From CAWHYG01 sp963833505 (GTDB lineage Bacteria > Eisenbacteria > RBG-16-71-46 > CAIMUX01), in the NCBI GenBank assembly GCA_963833505.1, contig CAWHYG010000015.1:124001-188000 (forward strand): a stretch of DNA of 64,000 nucleotides. Reading direction: 5' to 3'. The translations under genes and the position numbers were made by a program. Each line of letters opens with the position of its first letter. Position 1 is the stretch's first letter. The notes under the pieces are model-generated. The model was given only the letters and a program-made list of their open reading frames with translations, was not told where the DNA came from and searched no databases. Positions 17,044 to 24,770 of the stretch are shown piece by piece.

Positions 17044-17112
17044 TCGCGTCGTGACGGAACGACGTCCGCCCGGGGACGCCGGGAACACCACAGGGCTCGA
17101 TTTCAGGCCTGT

Positions 17113-17526
17113 TCAGGGCCTGAGGTCGAGCCCGAGGGTCCGGCAGAAGTGGACGAGATCGTTCCAGCCCTCGCGGACGATGTAGTGAATCACCGCCGGG
17201 TCGATCTGCTGATATTCGTGGACGGCGAGGTTGCGGAACCCGGTCATGCCGGCCAGACGCCGGGCCAGCGCCGCATCGAGTTTCCCCGCGCGCTGTAGAA
17301 GCGCGAACGCGTCGGCGCTGCCCTGGGGCATGCCCAGGTGCTCGTCGGCCACCACGTGCATGGCGAGATCGATCGTGGCCTGACAAGCGCGCTCGATGTT
17401 GAACGTCAGGGCATCCAGATGGGTCACGTCGGCGAGCGTCGGATCCGCGTCATGCTCCTGGCGCATCCGCCGGAGGCAGCGCTCGATGATCGCCGCCTTG
17501 TTCAGAGCCACGTTGTCAGGCGACAC
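17113..17526 (-). CDS. hepT: HepT-like toxin (DUF86 ribonuclease fold)
   Basis: This 137-residue all-helical protein has the HEPN motif RNLAVHEY (R-x4-H-x-Y), the active site of HepT RNases. It starts at GTG 17526, inside the last codons of the upstream nucleotidyltransferase gene (11-nt overlap), the standard antitoxin-toxin arrangement. In characterised MntA/HepT pairs the nucleotidyltransferase AMPylates the Tyr of this motif and silences the toxin. All the key residues are present here. Confidence 0.92.
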   Translation of the reverse strand: MSPDNVALNKAAIIERCLRRMRQEHDADPTLADVTHLDALTFNIERACQATIDLAMHVVADEHLGMPQGSADAFALLQRAGKLDAALARRLAGMTGFRNLAVHEYQQIDPAVIHYIVREGWNDLVHFCRTLGLDLRP

Positions 17527-17923
17527 GGTAGGCCTTCTCGACCTCGCGACGGTCTTGCTTCAGTTGCAGATAGCAGCCGAGAAGACGTGTTTCCGTCTCC
17601 GCGGTGAACTCCTCATCCATTGTCACCAGGCGTCGGCCGTTCAGTATGGCCTCCGCGGCGTAGATCAGGTTGGCCGGCGTGATGACCCCGAGGTCGACGT
17701 TCCGGCCCAATCGCCTTTCCAGCTCCGCTGCGAGCTCCAGTCGGGCCGGCAAAGGAATGTCCCGGCCGCGCGCCGGCAGCAGGGCGACGTCAATGTCGCT
17801 GTCCGGCCGCATACGCCCGTGCGCGGCCGAGCCGAGCAGATACGCGGCCGCGACGTCGTCGCGCCGCCCCGCTACCTCCAGCACCTGCTCCCGGATGTGC
17901 GGATCAGTCAGGAAGTCATCCAT
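17516..17923 (-). CDS. mntA: MntA-like nucleotidyltransferase antitoxin
   Basis: This 135-residue minimal nucleotidyltransferase has the motif GSAAHGRMRPDSDIDVALL (GS-x10-DxD) and a later NVDLGVI that supplies the third carboxylate. The start at ATG 17923 removes a short Cys/Arg-rich extension. It overlaps the HepT gene by 11 nt. The predicted action is AMP transfer from ATP onto the HepT tyrosine, neutralising it. Such pairs serve in genomic-island stabilisation or phage defence. No other defence gene is nearby. Confidence 0.92.
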   Translation of the reverse strand: MDDFLTDPHIREQVLEVAGRRDDVAAAYLLGSAAHGRMRPDSDIDVALLPARGRDIPLPARLELAAELERRLGRNVDLGVITPANLIYAAEAILNGRRLVTMDEEFTAETETRLLGCYLQLKQDRREVEKAYRVA

Positions 17924-17979
17924 GCGACAGAACCTACACCGTGCGGAGGCGGGCCGCAATCCGCAGGGACCAAACCGCC

Positions 17980-18008
17980 TTGTGCAGGCATGGGAAAAGG
18001 ACTATACT
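17980..18008 (+). promoter_or_regulatory. Sigma70-type promoter of Cys-rich protein gene
   Basis: TTGTGC (17980-17985) and TATACT (18003-18008) are 17 bp apart. Transcription would start near 18015, giving a leader of about 155 nt to the ATG at 18170. The long leader may hold regulation, but no known riboswitch was recognised. Confidence 0.6.
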
Positions 18009-18169
18009 GGTTTCGCGGCAATGGCGAGCCCGAGCGCGCGGCGAATCGGCCGGTCGGTCCGCTCACCATCCGCGATTGACCTTCGTCGCCCGATTCCGGG
18101 GTCCATCGGCAGGGCGAAGGGCGGACATTCTGGGGACCGATCTTCCGTCGTTCCCCGAAGGAGGCTGCC

Positions 18170-18682
18170 ATGGCTCGAACGGGAATTGCAGTCGGGCTCG
18201 GTCTGTTCCTCGTTTCCCTGGCCGGCGCCGCATGGGCGAGCGGCCCGGTCGAGGGCGGCTGCTGCATCCCGCCTTCCAATCAGTGCTTCACCTTCACCCA
18301 ACAGGAGTGCGACTCGCTGGGCGGAAACTGGGACGGAGCCGGCACGACCTGCACCCCGGCTCCGTGCTATTACACGTACGCGTGCTGCTTCAAGGACGGG
18401 TCGTGCACGTACCTATCCCAGCACGACTGCCAGGCGGCCGGCGGAACCAGCCAGCCGTACGGCGCGTTCTGCATGCCGGGGACCGGTTGCCCCCAGCTGT
18501 CGGCCTGCTGCGCGGCCAACGGCACCTGCTCGCTGACCTACTGGATCCTCTGCCTGGAACAAGGCGGAACCTACAAAGGCGAGGGATCCCAGTGCACTCC
18601 GAACACATGCTCGCCTGCGGCCGCGCCCGAACCGGGATATCGATCGGCGACCTGGGGGAAGGTCAAGAGCACTTACCAGTAG
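18170..18682 (+). CDS. Secreted Cys-rich triple-repeat protein
   Basis: This 170-residue protein has a signal peptide (residues 1-24, ending AAWAS) and RBS GAAGGAGG. The mature part holds three tandem modules of about 40 residues: CC-x4-8-C-x7-8-C-x4-GG-x7-10-C-x4-5-C, beginning GCCIPPSNQC, ACCFKDGSC and ACCAANGTC. Each module has six cysteines, probably forming three disulfides. Related modules occur in secreted proteins of FCB-type and Eisenbacteria-like genomes, where their function is unknown. The short C-terminus (AAAPEPGYRSATWGKVKSTYQ) lacks a sorting domain. An extracellular structural or binding role is likely. Confidence 0.8.
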   Translation: MARTGIAVGLGLFLVSLAGAAWASGPVEGGCCIPPSNQCFTFTQQECDSLGGNWDGAGTTCTPAPCYYTYACCFKDGSCTYLSQHDCQAAGGTSQPYGAFCMPGTGCPQLSACCAANGTCSLTYWILCLEQGGTYKGEGSQCTPNTCSPAAAPEPGYRSATWGKVKSTYQ

Positions 18683-18706
18683 CAGGACCACAGATCCGGC
18701 AGGCGC

Positions 18707-20056
18707 TCAGCTCGATGCGCCTGCCGCGGCCGGCTCGGCTTCGGATGCGTGGTGTCTGAGGCGCCGGACGGCGCGAACCATGCGCCGGGCGGGCTCCATC
18801 CGGTAGATTCCCCGCCGCCAGAGGATCAGGTTCGAGGGCAGAGAGGTCGTGCCGAAGGTCTGTTTGAAGCGTCGCGTTCCCTCATAGCCGGCGCTGGGAT
18901 TGAAATCGTACCAGGCATAGCCGTTCCCCCAGGCGTCGCGAATGATGGAGTCGACCAGAAAATCGCGGACTCCGCAGGAGAACAGCGCGCAGTCATACGC
19001 GGCGTGCCATTCCACACAGTGGCGGCCCTGGTAGAAGTTGAGGTTGCCTCCCACGAGATGGCCGTCCCGAGCGACCACCCAGAGCTTGATCTTCGGACCC
19101 CTCGCCTCGTACGCGGCGCGAAAGAACGCGATGGATCGCCGCGTCCCCGCGTTTTTCCCCCACTGCTGGATCCGGGTCTGGTAGATCCGATAGTATTCTT
19201 CCCACTCTTCCCACCGATCGGAGATCCAGGCGCTTAGTCCGGCACGGCAGCCCTTGGCGATCTGCTTGCGGGCGCTGTGGCGGAAGTGGGCCCTGAGAGC
19301 ATCCTCATCGGCGAAGCTCTGCAGATCGAGGACCTCGGTTGTGTCCGGCATCGTGGCGAACGCCTCCAGAAAAGGGCTGAAAGGATCAATCGGGTTCACC
19401 CGCCAGACCAGGTTGGGCGAACACGACCGCATCGAACGAACGATGGCGGCGGCATGACGCGCCGTGAGCGCATCGGCCGAAACCCAGCCCCCGTAACAGG
19501 AGGCTGCGGTGCTCTCGCAGCACGTGAAGAGACCACCCAGGCGCCGGTTCTCCAGCAGAGGAAACACGGCCCGGGCGCCGTCCTCGAAACGGAAGATCCT
19601 CGTGCGCACCCGGGCGGCCGGATCGCTCCGCGCGAAGATGGAGACCCAATCCGGAGTGTGGAAGAAGGTGGCGTGCGGGCAGCCGTCGGCGATGGCTTCC
19701 CATTCGTCGCGGGCAACGTCCTCGGAAACTGCGAAGCCAATGGGTTGGGTGTCGGCGTCGAGCCAGGCGGTGGCGCTCTCGCGCGGAATGCCGCCCTCGA
19801 CCGCGGTTCCAGCAGGCGGCCCTGTTTCCGGAAGACGCTCCGAAGCCGCGCCCGGACGCGCGTTTACATCCGACGCGGTGCGGGACGCGGGCGCCGGTGT
19901 TGACGTCGGAGTCACGGCCGGAGACGCCGCTGACCCCGACGATGCGGCGGCCGTCACCGGTATCGAGGTCGGCGACGCAGCCGGCGCCGGAGTGGTCACC
20001 GGCGCCGCCGGCGCTCCCGGCCGGGAGCCAGCGGTCTCGCTGGGTGAGGACGGCAT
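18707..20056 (-). CDS. FemAB/GNAT-fold acyltransferase with low-complexity N-terminus
   Basis: This 449-residue protein has a core (about residues 107-430) matching the GNAT-like FemAB/acetyltransferase_6 group: CPHATFFHTPDWVSIFAR, SARKQIAKG, YYRIYQTRIQQWGKN, LVGGNLNFYQGRHCVEWHAAYD and YAWYDFNPSAGYEGTRRFKQTFG. Members transfer aminoacyl or acyl groups to envelope or exopolysaccharide precursors and are common in exosortase/exopolysaccharide loci. The first 105 residues are Pro/Ala/Thr/Ser-rich and have no counterpart in the family. The neighbouring radical SAM and glycosyltransferases suggest a role in a surface glycan. Confidence 0.82.
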   Translation of the reverse strand: MPSSPSETAGSRPGAPAAPVTTPAPAASPTSIPVTAAASSGSAASPAVTPTSTPAPASRTASDVNARPGAASERLPETGPPAGTAVEGGIPRESATAWLDADTQPIGFAVSEDVARDEWEAIADGCPHATFFHTPDWVSIFARSDPAARVRTRIFRFEDGARAVFPLLENRRLGGLFTCCESTAASCYGGWVSADALTARHAAAIVRSMRSCSPNLVWRVNPIDPFSPFLEAFATMPDTTEVLDLQSFADEDALRAHFRHSARKQIAKGCRAGLSAWISDRWEEWEEYYRIYQTRIQQWGKNAGTRRSIAFFRAAYEARGPKIKLWVVARDGHLVGGNLNFYQGRHCVEWHAAYDCALFSCGVRDFLVDSIIRDAWGNGYAWYDFNPSAGYEGTRRFKQTFGTTSLPSNLILWRRGIYRMEPARRMVRAVRRLRHHASEAEPAAAGASS

Positions 20057-20160
20057 GATGAAGGCCCCCTGTTTTCGCGACTTATGGCGGGAGTTTCCCC
20101 GCGTAATATTGTATCATGGTCCAATAGCGCGATCCAGGATGATCTGCTTCGAAAGGGGCG

Positions 20161-21291
20161 TTGGACGTGCCGGAGACATCGGGAAACGGAATCGGATCGC
20201 TGTTCCGGCGCGCCGCCCGACGGTTGCCGTTCTCGATCCGCCGGCGGCTCCAGACCATCCGGAAGGGTCGGCCCACCCCGCTGCATGAAATCCTGCCGCT
20301 TCCGTTGCCGGAATCCATGCACATCGATCCCGCCAACGCCTGCAACTTCCGGTGCGCTTTTTGTCCGACCGGCAACAATCCGCTGCTCGCTTCGGTGCAG
20401 CGGCCGGTCGGCATGATGGACTTCGACCTCTTCACGAAGATCATCGACGAGCTGGCGGAAATGGTCGGTCGAGCCGGGCGGAGGCTCGCGACCCTGCACT
20501 TGTACAAGGACGGCGAACCGCTGCTCAACAAGCGTTTTCCGGAGATGGCCGCCTACGCGAAGAACGCGCGCGTGGCCGACTCCCTGGCCACGACCACGAA
20601 CGCCTCTCTTCTGACCGAGGATCTTTCACGCCGGCTGATCGATGCCGGACTTGACGTGGTCCGGATCTCAGTGATCCACGTCGGGAACGCGCGCTACCGG
20701 GAGCTCAGCCGGACGTTCTCCGACTACGAGAGAATCCGCGCCAATGTCCGATTCCTCTTCGAGGAGAAGAGGCGGCTCCGCCGGAAGCTCCACGTCTTCG
20801 CCAAGATCAACGACACCGGACTGACCCCGGAAGAGCTGGCCAAGTTCCAGAGCGACTTCGGTCCCATCTCGGACGAGACCAAGGTCGACTCCTTGATGGG
20901 GTGGTCTCTTTCGGGCGCGAAGGACTTTACCCTGGGCGTGCCGGTCACGACGGGAATGGACGGAGTCTCCCCGCTCCGGGAACGCCGGGTCTGTCCCGAG
21001 CCGTTCTCGCGTCTCGCGGTGAACTTCGACGGACAGGTTTCGGTCTGCTGCGTGGATTGGAGCTTCGGCACGATCGTCGGGGATCTCCGCCGGGAGCGTC
21101 TGCCGGAGGTCTGGAACGGCGAACGGCTCCGCCGATTTCGCCTGACCCATCTGAGCGGCCGCCGCGGCGACATCCCGGCCTGCGCCAACTGCCAGTTCAT
21201 GATGGGAGAGGGACCGAACCGGGACCTGGACGGGCACGCGGAGCGGCTGCGGTCGCTCTACGCAGAGCCCACGCCGGTACCCGGCGCCTGA
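20161..21291 (+). CDS. Radical SAM/SPASM domain protein
   Basis: This protein of about 375 residues has the radical SAM cluster motif in NACNFRCAFCPTG (CxxxCxxC). A C-terminal SPASM-like region (CPEPFSRLAVNFDGQVSVCC...IPACANCQF) would bind auxiliary iron-sulfur clusters. The start is either TTG 20161 or GTG 20167; the AAGGGG upstream fits 20167 slightly better. Proteins of this group with glycosyltransferase neighbours modify cell-surface molecules or peptides, but no precursor peptide is seen. The divergent spacer at 20057-20160 is AT-rich (GTAATATTGTATCATGG) and probably holds promoters for this gene and the FemAB-like gene. Confidence 0.88.
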   Translation: MDVPETSGNGIGSLFRRAARRLPFSIRRRLQTIRKGRPTPLHEILPLPLPESMHIDPANACNFRCAFCPTGNNPLLASVQRPVGMMDFDLFTKIIDELAEMVGRAGRRLATLHLYKDGEPLLNKRFPEMAAYAKNARVADSLATTTNASLLTEDLSRRLIDAGLDVVRISVIHVGNARYRELSRTFSDYERIRANVRFLFEEKRRLRRKLHVFAKINDTGLTPEELAKFQSDFGPISDETKVDSLMGWSLSGAKDFTLGVPVTTGMDGVSPLRERRVCPEPFSRLAVNFDGQVSVCCVDWSFGTIVGDLRRERLPEVWNGERLRRFRLTHLSGRRGDIPACANCQFMMGEGPNRDLDGHAERLRSLYAEPTPVPGA

Positions 21292-21412
21292 TCTTCATTC
21301 TTCTTCTTCCGGAGTCGCCCGCGATCTCGAGGCTGGTTCCGGCTGGTCAGTCGACGCATCGGGGATGGTGAGTCGGCTCGGTCCGGATGGACGGTCGGCG
21401 AATTCCGGCTGC

Positions 21413-22765
21413 TCAGTCGGTGTGGACCGGCTTCACCTTCTCGCGCCCTTCCCGCCGGCCTCTCTTCCGCGATTCGCGAGCCGCCCGGAACTCCTCCACC
21501 GCGCGCAATGCCACCTCGACCTCCATCCGCTGGCGTTCTTCCAGCGTGGGGATTTCACGCCGGATCCTCTCCCGCGCCGCTTCCCCCATGCGCCGGCGCC
21601 GGGTCGGATCGCGCAGCAGCCCGACGATCGCGCCGGGCAGGTCCTCGCGCCAGCGGAAGCGATCGACGAGGATTCCGGTGACGCCGTCTTCGATCAGGTC
21701 GCGCGTGCCGCCGCTGTCCAGGACGACGACCGGCTTGGCGCAGCTCATCGCTTCGATCGGCGGAAGGTTGGCATTGGTCCGGTCGGAAACCCCGACGAAG
21801 ATGTCGCCGAGGTTGAAGTACTTGTACAGGCCGTCGCGGTGAATGGACCCGGTGATCCGAAGGTGCTCGGCCACCCCCAGCTCGCGAGCCCGGGCCTCGA
21901 CCTCCGGCCGTTCGCTGCCATCCCCGACCAGGAGGAGCGTGGTCTTCGGTTCCTCGCGGAGCACGTCGGGCAGGATCTCGACCAGACGCCCCATCCGCTT
22001 GTCCTCTTCGAACCGGCCGACGCAGAACAGGATCGTGTGGTCCGCGGGAATTCCCAGCTCGGCCCGCGCCGGGGAGGTGTCCATCCCGGGGCGATAAAGC
22101 GAGTAGTCGGTGCCGTCCCGCCAGAAGCGAAGGCGTTCAGCCGGAACCCCGAGGCGCCGCGCGACCTCATCCCCCTGCGAACCGTCGTTATGCATGATGA
22201 TGAAACTGGCCGGGGTGCGCAGGGCGACGATCTGCATGAAGGCGGTGATCCGCTTGAGCGGATTGTCCAGGATCCGGTTGAGCTGGGTGCCGAAGAGCCG
22301 GGTCAGGTTGGGGACACCGAGCGCCCGGCCCACCAACCAGCCCACGGGCGCGCCGTGATAGTGATAGCCGACCACGAGATCGGGATGCACCCGGCGGCCG
22401 AGCCGGATGCCGTTCCACGTCCCGATGACCAGGTAATAGGCGTACCGGAAGAACCGGGACGTGATCCGGATCGGCGCGGCGCGTTTGGAATTCGACTCGA
22501 AATTGATGGCGCCCCGGAAGTGATAGCAGCGGACGCCCTCGTCCTCCTCGAAGGCCGGCTGTCCCCGGCCGCGGGGAATGGAAACGTGGATTTCGTGGCC
22601 GAACCGCGGATAGCACTGGGCGGCCAGGAAGAACGAGCTGGCGCCCATCCGATTGCCGAGCGACCAGAAACTCGGCACCCAGTAGAGGCCGAGCACACGG
22701 ATCTTCCGGTCCGGGGCGGCTTGAGCGTCCGCCGGGGCCCCAAGGTCAGAAGAAGCGGATTCCAT
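21413..22765 (-). CDS. GT4-family glycosyltransferase
   Basis: This 450-residue GT-B fold enzyme starts at ATG 22765. It has an N-terminal Rossmann half (IRVLGLYWVPSFWSLGNRMGAS, DLVVGYHYHGAPVGWL) and a nucleotide-sugar half with LFCVGRFEEDKRMGRLVEILP, TTLLLVGDGSERPEVEARA and the E-x7-E region (PPIEAMSCAKPVVVLDSGG). It probably adds a sugar from an NDP donor onto a lipid-linked glycan. The C-terminus is basic (RKRGRREGREKVK), suggesting membrane-surface association. It is divergent from the GT39-like gene, sharing a 91-bp spacer. Confidence 0.9.
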   Translation of the reverse strand: MESASSDLGAPADAQAAPDRKIRVLGLYWVPSFWSLGNRMGASSFFLAAQCYPRFGHEIHVSIPRGRGQPAFEEDEGVRCYHFRGAINFESNSKRAAPIRITSRFFRYAYYLVIGTWNGIRLGRRVHPDLVVGYHYHGAPVGWLVGRALGVPNLTRLFGTQLNRILDNPLKRITAFMQIVALRTPASFIIMHNDGSQGDEVARRLGVPAERLRFWRDGTDYSLYRPGMDTSPARAELGIPADHTILFCVGRFEEDKRMGRLVEILPDVLREEPKTTLLLVGDGSERPEVEARARELGVAEHLRITGSIHRDGLYKYFNLGDIFVGVSDRTNANLPPIEAMSCAKPVVVLDSGGTRDLIEDGVTGILVDRFRWREDLPGAIVGLLRDPTRRRRMGEAARERIRREIPTLEERQRMEVEVALRAVEEFRAARESRKRGRREGREKVKPVHTD

Positions 22766-22856
22766 CCCTGCCCAATCTAGCAGGCGGGGCCGGAGCCGCG
22801 CAAAGATCCGACACCGCGGCCGGGGCAGTGGTCTCGAGGGGCTCTCCCCGGGAGCG

Positions 22857-24593
22857 GTGATCCCACGCGGGCAGCACGGCCCGAGAACGCGTTTCGGCTC
22901 GCCCGAACAGCGCCCCGCGGGTATCGTCGGCGCGGGAGGGAGCCGCGGCGTGCACGCACCGAAGGGCTCGATACCGAGCGGCAGCAAGACCAGGGACGCC
23001 GGGCGGAGAACGGGAGATGCGCTTCCCGCCGGGGAGGCGCCGGGACGCGGTTCGGGCCGCCTCGATCCCCTGTTCGTGTTTCTCCCGATCCTGCTTGGCC
23101 TGCTGGTTTTCCTGATCCATCAATCCCACGTTCGGTATATCGACCAGGACGAGCTGGAACATTTGAATTCCGCCTATTTCGTCTCCCAGGGCGAGCGGAT
23201 CTACGTCGACTTCTACGAGAACCATCCTCCGCTGACCGCGCTCCTGCTGCAGCCGGTGATGCGAAGCTCGGAAGATCCCGAGGTCCTGATCCACCGGGGC
23301 CGGCGGATCATGCTGGCGTTGGCCGCCGGGATTCTCGCGGCAGTCGGGTATCTCGGTTGGCGGGCCGGCGGCCGGAACGCCGGCGCGGCCGCCGCCGCGG
23401 CGACCCTGCTCCTCGGCCACGGCTTCTTCTTCCAGAAAGCCCTGGAGGTGCGTCCCGACGTTCCGGCGGCCCTGCTCTGGGTGATCGCCCTCGGAACGCT
23501 GATCCAGACCACCGAGAATCCGCGCTGGCACTGGCCGGTTGTCTCCGGCGCGCTGCTCTGCCTGGCCGGCCTGTTCACGCCCAAGATCATCTACGCGGCC
23601 GCCGGCGCGGTCGCGGCGACGGTCTTCGCCGTTGCAATGAATCCGCCGTCCCGCGCTGCTGCCCCGGATGCAACGACGCCGGCTGCCGCCGGGAATTCCA
23701 CGACGCTCGCCGGTGCGCCGGATTCAACGACACTCGCCGCCTCGAATTCCGGCGCAGCGCGGGCGCGGATCGCTCTGATCGCCCTGCTGCGCATCCTCCT
23801 CGGGGCATTCCTGGTGGGCGCGGCAGCCGCGCTCGTCATGTCCAACGCCGGGATTCTCCGCGGGTTCTGGAACGACGTGTTCGGCTCCAGCCTGAGGATG
23901 CGGATCGACAATCCGTCCTCGTTCCGCTGGGCCTTCCTGAAGATGACCGGCCGGATCAACGCGGCGACCTGGATCCTGACTCTGGTCGGCGCGCTCGCGC
24001 TGTGGCGGAGCCGCGGCCGGCTGACGGGCCCGACCCACATCCTGATCTGGAGCCTGGGCGCCGGGCTGATCGGGCTGTTCCTGATCCAGGCTTCGATGCG
24101 CCAGTACTTCCTGACGTTCCTGCCCCAGGCCGCGGCGCTGGCGGCTCTGGGCGCGCTGGCGCTCGGCCGCTGGATCGGGTCGCGGCTGTCGCGCGCGGCC
24201 GCCGTGACCGCGCTCGCTCTGGCCGCGCTTCTCGCCTCCGGGCCGGCCTTTCTCTCGATGGTCGGCAAGGAGCCGTTCCTCCGGCAGCAGCTTCCCATCC
24301 TCCGGCAGGTTCTGGAAGTCACGGGCCGCGACGACCGTGTGCTGGACTGCTGGACCGGCCTCTATCTGACCCGCCTGCCGGCCTACCGGTTCTTCTTCCT
24401 GAATTCCGACGTCCAGCGGCTCATTCCGCGCCGGCAATTGGAAGGCGATCTCTTGACCGCTCTCGACGACCCGCGCGTGAAGGTCGTCATCCGGGACCCG
24501 TATTTCAAACTGCTGCCCGATGCGGTGCAGCAGCGGGTCGACGAGCGGTTCGCGCCGCTGCCTCGGTTTCCGTACCTCTGGCTGCGACGATGA
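22857..24593 (+). CDS. GT39/ArnT-like membrane glycosyltransferase
   Basis: This protein of about 578 residues has multiple hydrophobic segments starting near residue 75. The first periplasmic loop carries RYIDQDELEHLNSAYFVSQG...YVDFYENHPPLTALLL, the acidic-motif loop of polyprenyl-phosphate-sugar transferases (GT-C fold). Residues about 261-303 are an Ala/Thr/Ser/Asn-rich insertion (PDATT, NSTTLAGAPDSTTLAAS) between membrane segments. The C-terminal periplasmic part ends in RFPYLWLRR. The GTG start at 22857 is tentative; the protein could begin further in, since the first 70 residues are poorly structured. It probably transfers a sugar to an envelope acceptor. Confidence 0.82.
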   Translation: MIPRGQHGPRTRFGSPEQRPAGIVGAGGSRGVHAPKGSIPSGSKTRDAGRRTGDALPAGEAPGRGSGRLDPLFVFLPILLGLLVFLIHQSHVRYIDQDELEHLNSAYFVSQGERIYVDFYENHPPLTALLLQPVMRSSEDPEVLIHRGRRIMLALAAGILAAVGYLGWRAGGRNAGAAAAAATLLLGHGFFFQKALEVRPDVPAALLWVIALGTLIQTTENPRWHWPVVSGALLCLAGLFTPKIIYAAAGAVAATVFAVAMNPPSRAAAPDATTPAAAGNSTTLAGAPDSTTLAASNSGAARARIALIALLRILLGAFLVGAAAALVMSNAGILRGFWNDVFGSSLRMRIDNPSSFRWAFLKMTGRINAATWILTLVGALALWRSRGRLTGPTHILIWSLGAGLIGLFLIQASMRQYFLTFLPQAAALAALGALALGRWIGSRLSRAAAVTALALAALLASGPAFLSMVGKEPFLRQQLPILRQVLEVTGRDDRVLDCWTGLYLTRLPAYRFFFLNSDVQRLIPRRQLEGDLLTALDDPRVKVVIRDPYFKLLPDAVQQRVDERFAPLPRFPYLWLRR

Positions 24594-24770
24594 CGAGGCG
24601 GTTTCCCGCGCCGGCGGTGAAAGGCGAACCTCCGGCCGGCGAAGAATCCCGCGAAGCCGGGGTTCCGCGGCTCGCAACGGCGCCGGCGATGAGAAGCCGG
24701 CCGGAGAAGCATCTGTCGGTACCGGGAGTTCCGCGGCTCATGACGGCAGCGGTGCCACAGTTGGCGGACC

